64,000 nt of DNA from Bimuria novae-zelandiae CBS 107.79. Lineage: Eukaryota > Ascomycota > Dothideomycetes > Pleosporales > Didymosphaeriaceae. Below the pieces are notes generated by a model, which saw only the letters and a list, made by a program, of their open reading frames with translations, ran no database searches and had not been told where the DNA came from. A program made the translations under genes and the position numbers. Position 1 is the first letter of the stretch. Each line of letters opens with the position of its first letter. This document shows, piece after piece, positions 58,101-64,000 of this stretch. The stretch spans positions 976,114 to 1,040,113 of the forward strand of contig ML976657.1 of NCBI GenBank assembly GCA_010015655.1, read 5' to 3'.

Positions 58101-60300
58101 ATAACTATCTAGACATATTCGTTATCGCATACATAGACGATATACTCGTTTACTTTAAGAACGATTTAGATTATATTCTGCATGTACAGACGGTGTTAAC
58201 AGCATTAGATAAGACACACCTTAGAATTAAGCTAAAGAAGTGTAAATAGCACGTAATATAACTTAAATTTCTAAGACACGTTATTAGTATAGAAGAAATT
58301 AAAGTCGCATCTAACAAGATTAAATGCATTAAGAACTAGCTAATACTAAAGATAGCAAAGAATATCTAAGAATTCTTAAGATTCTATAGATTTAATTAAT
58401 AATTTATTAAGGACTATGCAAGGATTACGATACTACTTATAAACCTTATAAGAAAGGACACACTCTTTATATAGACTATAAAGTGTAGAATATCGTTCTA
58501 ACTCTTAAAAACTGCATGCATTATGCCACTAGTACTCATCCACTTTAGGGATAAAAAACCACTACGAATCGAAATAGACGCAAGCGACCTCGCAATAGGC
58601 GCCTACGTAAAACAAGAGAAAGATAGTAAATGGCACCCTATTACATATTACTCATGCAAGTTTACCAACACGGAAGCACGATATAACGTACACGACAAAG
58701 AACTATACGTAATTATTAAAACACTAAAGCACTAGAGAATCTACGCTCTTAGCTACTCTATACTTAAGATCTTTATAGACTATAAGAACCTTATACACTT
58801 CACGACTATAAAGGAACTTACGCTAAGGCAGGCAAGATAGTTAGAAACGCTTAGATAATATAAATTTAAGATTGTATACACACCTGGCAAAGAAAATAGA
58901 CGAGTAGACGCACTTAGCTAACGACACGATCTTATAGGGGATAAAGTTAAAACCTACTTTATAATACTAAAATAACATCCTAACGGTTCTTTAGAACTTA
59001 CGGCAGAACTCAATCAACTCCTTGTACTTACACGAGAAGTACCTAAGGAACAACAGACAGAGGTCATATAATAATACCACGACGACCCTATATACGGACA
59101 CCCTAGAATCAAAAAAACGATGGAACTAATTCAGAGGAACTATAGCTTTAAAGGAATTAAGGAAGTAGTAGCAACCTACATACGCAAATGTGCAGAATGC
59201 TAACGTAATAAATACATAATATATCTTAAGTACGGAGAGATGCAAGCCATCTAGATACCTATAGTACTATGGGAAGACATCGCAATAGACTTTATTACAG
59301 GATTGCCAAAATTAAAAGACCCTACAAACGGAGTAAGCTATAACGTAATACTAGTAATCGTGTGCAGATTCACTAAATATGTAGAACTACTACTATGCAA
59401 AAAGATAATAATGGCAACGGAACTAGCATTCCTTATCCTAGACTAACTTATACGACATTATGGTATTCTAAAGACAATTATTAGTGACAGAGATAAGCTC
59501 TTCACTTTAAACTACTAGATAACACTCATGGCACTTATTAGAACAAAACGAAAACTATTAATAGCCTACCACCCACAGACGGACGGACAAACAGAACGTA
59601 CGAATTAAATAATAGAAACGTACCTACGCATCTACTATAACAACCAGAAAAATAATTAGATTTCTTTATTACTAATAGCATAATTAGCATATAACAACAA
59701 GATATTAGCAGCAACTGGATATACACTATTCTATGCGAACTACAGAAGACATCCACATCTCTTTAATTAAATATTTCCTACTACTATTAGAACGGAAGAA
59801 GCCATTAACACGGCTATAAAAATAAAAGAAATATATTAACAACTCTAAGAGAACCTTGAGAAAGCTTAACAGCAAAGCATTTCTTATATAAACTAAAAAA
59901 GAAAAACGGCACCTTAGCTAAAGAAGGGGGATAAAGCATACCTGCTTATAAAAAATCTTCGAACTTAGAAGATAAAGCACAAGAAACTAGATTATGTTAA
60001 GGTTAGACTATTTTTTATTTCTAAACAAATATTACTGGTTAACTACTAATTAGAATTACTACTAGACGCTAAGATACATCCAGTATTCTATGTTAACTAA
60101 TTAGAACTAGTAGACCCTAAAACACTAGTTGAAATAGCTTTCTATTACCAGCTAGAGGAAGAAACCAAATTCAAAGTTAAGAAAATACTATAACACATAG
60201 ATTAGTTACGAACCTACTTAATTAAGTGGAAAGGATATCCACACTTAGAAGACATATAGGAACTAGAAGCAAACCTTAATAACTGTCGCTAAATATTGGC
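55110..60300 (+). pseudogene. Gag-Pol of the Gypsy element, RIP-inactivated
   Basis: Gag reads from about 55110, with a perfect C-x2-C-x4-H-x4-C knuckle at 55965-56006 (CFTCGKLGHIARNC). The protease motif is MLDLGVQESYVL near 57080, where DSGA is expected. Reverse transcriptase includes the YIDDIL active site near 58130. RNase H has IEIDASDLAIGAYV near 58565. The integrase zinc region lies near 59080-59200, with one Cys followed by a stop, and the core has IAIDFITGLPKL near 59280. A chromodomain (IKWKGYPHLED) lies near 60220-60285. In-frame TAG/TAA codons replace Trp and Gln throughout. The longest clean stretches are 57425-57718 and 58523-58735. Confidence 0.88.
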
Positions 60301-60443
60301 ATAATACCATCGTCAGACCACGAGAAGGAACTAGAAACGATTAGAGGAGAACCAGTTAAGAACTCGTTAAGAAGAAGATCCATCGGTGGATTAGGAAGAA
60401 GATTGTTGGCCTGTGACCAGCCCAGATTAGCGAGGAAATCGTT

Positions 60444-60872
60444 TTAGAATAGAGCATCCGCACTTGAGCTCTCCGTCTCTTGCACCTTATCCTAGGTATC
60501 TAGCAATTTCCTATCTTAACGCGCGAACAATTTCTTACAACTCTCTAACTTAAGAAGCTTACGCCTATTACAAGCAATAGCTTCCTTAGCGCGAGCTAAC
60601 TCTAATTACTTTTTACGCTCTTTATCCTCTACCTTTTCCTAATCCTCTTTAGGAACAAACAGTTCACACTCGCTCCGTGCAGCGATACAACTAGCATAAC
60701 GACCAAACACAGTATCCACAAAACAATAAATATTTAGCTTTTTGCAGCAATTACAGCGGAAAGGTATCTCTCTACTACTCCCTTTAACACGACAAATACA
60801 ATCACGCTATTCTTAAGTTAAAGTCTTCTTACGAGGCGCGCGCGCTTTGCGGGGCTTAGGATCCTTAGGCAT
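60444..60872 (-). pseudogene. Antisense Cys-rich accessory ORF of the Gypsy element
   Basis: On the strand opposite to gag-pol, an ATG at 60872 opens a Lys/Arg/Pro-rich start (MPKDPKPRKARAPRKK). A Cys cluster with pattern C-x2-CC-x6-C-x10-C-x7-C and the word VDTVFGRYASCIAARSEC follows, then a coiled-coil-like Leu/Lys tail. The frame is kept to 60444 but is cut by several TAG/TAA codons at positions fitting Gln or Trp. Similar small proteins with this Cys pattern are annotated in many fungi as hypotheticals. Its position between the chromodomain end and the polypurine tract ties it to the retrotransposon. Confidence 0.6.
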
Positions 60873-61024
60873 AGTTAGAAAGGCACTAAAGCCAGAACGC
60901 GAAAACAGCGACTCACGCAGGTATTTATATGCGACAACCGTATCTGTAGCTAGGGGGCGCGGAACAAGGATACTAAGGACGCTATCTAGAAGAGGGGAGG
61001 TAATGTTAGGATCTAAACATGTAT

Positions 61025-63328
61025 CCCCCGCACCGTTAAAATCGCACACCCACGGACCACCTTGTGTTGACCAATTGGATGGATGTCGGCGATAGCGTTA
61101 AACACCAAAACTAATGGCTCTAAGTGAAATTTAATAGGGATTCTCGTAGGGCGCCTCATTTGTAGCTATAATTAATAGTAATCAAGTTAATTATAGTATA
61201 TTACTTAATTATTAAGCTTATACTAGTGTTAACTAATTTAATAGTCCCTACGCGGTGCAGGTGCTCGTTCTAGCACTTAGGGCGTAGCTTAGACCTACAC
61301 AAAGGTAGTCTATAGAGCCTACAGCCATAGGTTGTTCGAGGCGTTAAAACTCGTCGACGGCTATTACCTATAGTTGCTAAGAGAGGCACCCTAGCAGGCC
61401 GCGCGCCATTACTTTTACGCCTATTTTCTAAGTAGGTAATATAAGGCTTCGCCTAGGCGTATAGCTTAACTGGCGCGCCGTGTAGGCTCTTATTATTAGC
61501 CTTAACGTTGTTAAGTCTCCGGCGCTTTAATAATCTATTAGAAAGCCTAGCCCCGCGCTTAAAAAGCTACTTAATTAGCTTATATATAAAGCGTTTATGC
61601 CTACTGCGTTTTACCTCGTACGCTAATAAGTAGGACAAGAGCCTATACGCGTTATTAAGAGCTAAATTAATAAAAAAGTAGAAGAGTAGTATTTAGGTGC
61701 GTTAGCATACTTACTACGTTAAGTAGGGCTCGCGGAGCTAGTTAAATTAATCTACCTTACTTTTATAGTAATTATAGCTATTAACAAGCTTAGGAATACT
61801 TAACTACTTAATTTTCTCGCTGCTAAAGGCCTCCTTATATAGCTTCTTGTTTATAGCGGCGTTGGCAAGGCGGTGGCGTAGGCTTTAAATAACTTGTAAT
61901 CCTAGGTAGCAACTATTGTTAGTAGGTTTTAGCTTAGTGGGGACATCCTTAAACTTACTATTAGCGATAGTACTAGTAAAAAGGACCACCTAGGCATCCC
62001 ACCAGGCTATCTCTAGTATAGTGTTATTACTAGAAACCTTAAAGAACGCCTCTTCCTATCGCGCTATAGGCGTAAATTACGTCTTAAGCTTTATTAAATT
62101 GCTATTAAATTACTTTTTTGGCGGCCCTGCCCTGCGCGAGGATAGAGACCTAGCACTACTAGCTAAACCCTCGTGTGTAACCCTAGTCTCCCACCTCTCC
62201 CTGGTGGCTGTTCTGGTGGTGCACACCGTCCTAGCGCCGCCGACGCCTTACTCCCTTAGGTATTTAAGTAGCGAGATTATCGTGAAGAGATTATCTATCT
62301 AGAGGATATAGCGCCCCGGGGGGAATAAGCGCTGGCTATTAGGGCCTCGGGCAAGGACGAGAGTAAGAGGCACGGCTTTAGTAGGCATAAATTTGGCTAT
62401 CTTAAGGATGTCAACGTTAAGATTAATAGGGCCTTAGGTGGCGCCTTTTACGTAGAAAAGCTAGTTAAGTACGACGCCGTTAGACGCTAAGCACTAGATT
62501 TTAAAGCCCTTAGGCGTTAGCTTTAACTTAATAATAATAGTTTCGCTAGCGCGCCTAGTAAACCTAGTAATAGCTTTATTAACGCAGAGGTGCTTACCGG
62601 CGTGCTAAATAGTAGAGGATGTTAAGCGTAGGTGCTCAGAGAGATCCCATACGCGCCTAAATCGCGATTTGAATAACTGCGGAGCTTCTATACAGTACAT
62701 GTAGCGATTGAGCTGCTGCCAGCGCGTACAGGCCATGTAGTTATTAATGGAGTAAGTAGGCGCGTTTTTGTGTAGCTTCCCCCAGTACTCCTCGATTATA
62801 GGCTCCCGGTGTACGCCCATATACATAAGGATGGCCAAGTAGGTGTAGAGCTCAGTTTTCGACGTCGGTTTTCACGCCCGGGCGTGTGGCCTGCCCTGGG
62901 CGGCATCCTCAGCTCGTACTTGCTCTGCGTGTTGGTTCGTATGTAGGGCTAGCTTTTCGAGCTGTGCGGCGTCAAAAAAGAGACTAAATAAGGCAAAAGG
63001 ATTAGTGGCATCTATGCCAGTAGGCAGGTGGGCGCTGCCGACGTCGTCGTTATATATAGAGAGAGGCTGCCAGGCAGCTGGTGGAGTAGTTGGCAATTAA
63101 GGCCTTAGGCCGCAGGGTTTCGTATATTTAGTGTAGCGCACTAAATTAGAATCTTATATAGTACTATATATTATTAATTGTAAAAAGAAAAACGCGTTTT
63201 GTGCGGGATTTGAAGCTTAAATTATTATTTTACTATTATCACGATAGCTCTCTAGAGTTAAGCTAAGCAACGCTCTGATTGGCGCTTACCAGGTGGTCCG
63301 TGGGTGTGCGATTTTGACGGTGCGGGGG
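61025..63328 (-). mobile_element. PB3: piggyBac-like element inserted in the 3' LTR
   Basis: The 2,304-bp element has inverted ends CCCCCGCACCGTTAAAATCG at 61025, mirrored at 63328 for over 45 bp. Comparison with the uninterrupted 5' LTR shows the host reads CATGT-AT-GGGACG, with AT duplicated on both sides of PB3 (one G-to-A change on the right). The minus strand encodes a DDE_Tnp_1_7 transposase with partial RIP damage. The C-terminal Cys-rich part lies near 61250-61330. Confidence 0.9.
62605..63096 (-). pseudogene. PB3 transposase, N-terminal half
   Basis: Two clean stretches (63096-62872 and 62838-62605) contain LFSLFFDAAQLEKLALHTNQ, ELYTYLAILMYMGVHREPII and WGKLHKNAPTYSINNYMACT, closely matching PB2 and PB1. 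A TGA near 62872 between them falls where related copies have Trp. Downstream the frame is lost to TAG/TAA. PB3 is the best preserved of the three RIP-mutated copies in this half. Confidence 0.85.
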
Positions 63329-63432
63329 ATAGGACGCGGAGGACCAACGGGCCTTTAGTGGGGGTGACACCTAGCGGGGTTGCGCAACCGAGGTCACGTG
63401 ATATACTATCTAGCCAAGACAACACCAGCTAT

Positions 63433-64000
63433 CCCATGCACCGTCAACCTCGCCCGTACACGGGCCACCTGCTGTAGGCCAATCGGAGGCTCTCTCCGAC
63501 CTTGGCAGAACACCGAGATTGATACAGTTTGTATACAAATTTGTATAGAGATTTCATTGCTGAGGGTTTCGAGTTAATCTACTTAATACTTGAGCTTGCT
63601 TTTGTGTCTGTTGACTTGAGAGTTTGATGCCGTCGGAGGTGCTCCTGCCAGCACTCAGGGCAGACTTCTGGCCTACATAAAGGCAAGCGGCAGAGCCTAC
63701 AGCCAAAGCAGGTGCGCGGAGGACGCTGACGGCCATGAGATAAACGTGAATTGCCAGACACATGACCCAGAGGCGTCCGAGATGGCCGGGATTTATGCCG
63801 CGTACGCCCAGCTTCTGAGCAGGCTACACAGGCTCGCGCCTCTACAAAGAGCTTTGTAGACACATGACAGTGGTCCTCGCTCACAATAACGTCGTCAGAT
63901 CTCTCGCGTTTTGCAGAGCCTTGTGTAGGGCGTCCTCCACGCTTGAAAAGTTGCTCAATGAGGTCGTACAGAAACTTCTTGTGGCCGCCACGTTTAGCCG
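63433..64000 (-). mobile_element. PB4: piggyBac-like element, left end, runs off the window
   Basis: Inverted-end sequence CCCATGCACCGTCAACCTCG starts at 63433, directly after LTR sequence ending AGCTAT (5' LTR: AGCCAT). The core CGGGCCACCT and CCAATCGG words match the other PB ends. GC content is normal and the visible coding frame is open, so this copy has escaped RIP or is recent. Its other end lies beyond 64000. Confidence 0.85.
63579..63998 (-). CDS. PB4 transposase, C-terminal part (partial at window edge)
   Basis: An open frame runs from the window edge to a stop at 63579, 140 codons including the stop. It starts inside the conserved HKKFLYDLIEQLFKRG block, equivalent to the DFLYNFIK and LFKRD segments flanking a RIP stop in PB1, and ends with a Cys-rich domain: CVAC, two His, then CFGCRLCRLPLC and CPECWQEH. 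This resembles the C-terminal cross-brace zinc domain of piggyBac transposases, which binds element ends. No stop codons interrupt it, unlike PB1-PB3, so PB4 may encode a full enzyme; the catalytic part is outside the window. Confidence 0.85.
   Translation of the reverse strand, partial: AKRGGHKKFLYDLIEQLFKRGGRPTQGSAKRERSDDVIVSEDHCHVSTKLFVEARACVACSEAGRTRHKSRPSRTPLGHVSGNSRLSHGRQRPPRTCFGCRLCRLPLCRPEVCPECWQEHLRRHQTLKSTDTKASSSIK

Larger units (their letters stand above)
54666..63432 (+). mobile_element. Ty3/Gypsy chromovirus retrotransposon, 3' LTR split by PB3 and PB4
   Basis: The 5' LTR starts TGTTAGGATCTGAACATGTA at 54666. The 3' LTR starts with the same word (one change) at 61004, directly after a purine tract (AGAAGAGGGGAGG). 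The 3' LTR is cut at 61024 by PB3, resumes at 63329, and is cut again at 63432 by PB4, so its end lies outside the window. Internal order is gag, CCHC knuckle, protease, reverse transcriptase, RNase H, integrase, chromodomain, as in chromoviruses. All frames contain many TAG/TAA codons. Identity between the two LTR parts is high except at CpA/TpG sites. Confidence 0.9.

Noticed and set aside
60813..61095. ORFs crossing the 3' LTR start
   Set aside because: They cross the retrotransposon-LTR-PB3 junction and cannot be real genes as read; the antisense part is annotated separately.
1..64000. tRNA and rRNA genes
   Set aside because: No T-loop/anticodon-arm combination or rRNA block was recognised by eye; a covariance-model scan would settle this.

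Overview
The window is nuclear DNA of a filamentous ascomycete (Pezizomycotina, probably a dothideomycete-like species; that rank is inference). The evidence is short GT-AG introns with CTGAC/CTAAC-type branch sites, fungal-specific families (HET-domain protein, fungal patatin, Msc2-type zinc transporter), and AT-rich transposon blocks whose coding frames are broken almost only by TAG/TAA codons. That last pattern is expected from RIP (repeat-induced point mutation, C to T preferentially at CpA). No bacterial operons, tRNA, rRNA or CRISPR were seen.

Layout. 0.2-2.8 kb: a conserved fungal gene kept in one frame but cut by three stop codons. 2.9-9.5 kb: gene-poor, with a 1.67-kb RIP-mutated Tc1/mariner element (4.3-6.0 kb), a nonsense-bearing gene relic at 8.1-8.5 kb and weak ORFs. 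9.6-10.3 kb: a three-exon CinA/PncC-like gene. 10.5-15.1 kb: a piggyBac-like element (PB1) that itself holds a solo LTR (5-bp target duplication ATAAG) and a Fot1/pogo element (TA duplication). 15.4-20.8 kb: a membrane-protein gene, a patatin-like phospholipase and a small hypothetical gene.

21-33 kb is a compact housekeeping island: ALG1 (N-glycan mannosyltransferase) divergent from MSC2 (zinc transporter); a TFIIIC subunit convergent with DPB2 (DNA polymerase epsilon subunit B); and DPB2 divergent from a NASP/Sim3-type histone chaperone over about 200 bp containing an MluI cell-cycle box (ACGCGT). The shared DPB2/NASP promoter suggests coordinated S-phase expression of replication and histone supply.

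34-64 kb is increasingly repeat-rich. It holds a hypothetical gene with piggyBac-like PB2 inserted 9 bp past its stop, a HET-domain gene, a damaged C2H2 zinc-finger gene, a second Tc1 element (42.6-43.9 kb), a large nuclear-type protein gene (44.4-47.7 kb), a microsatellite, and a degenerate tandem array with a period near 49 bp (48.2-49.6 kb) interrupted by a 143-bp MITE. After that come a truncated oxidoreductase gene and a transposon nest: a Tc1-like transposase, then a Ty3/Gypsy chromovirus whose 3' LTR is split by PB3 and then PB4. PB4 is the only piggyBac-like copy here that still reads as open coding sequence. It runs off the right edge.

Exon coordinates were derived by hand from splice signals and reading-frame continuity. 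Family names come from motif recognition, not database searches.
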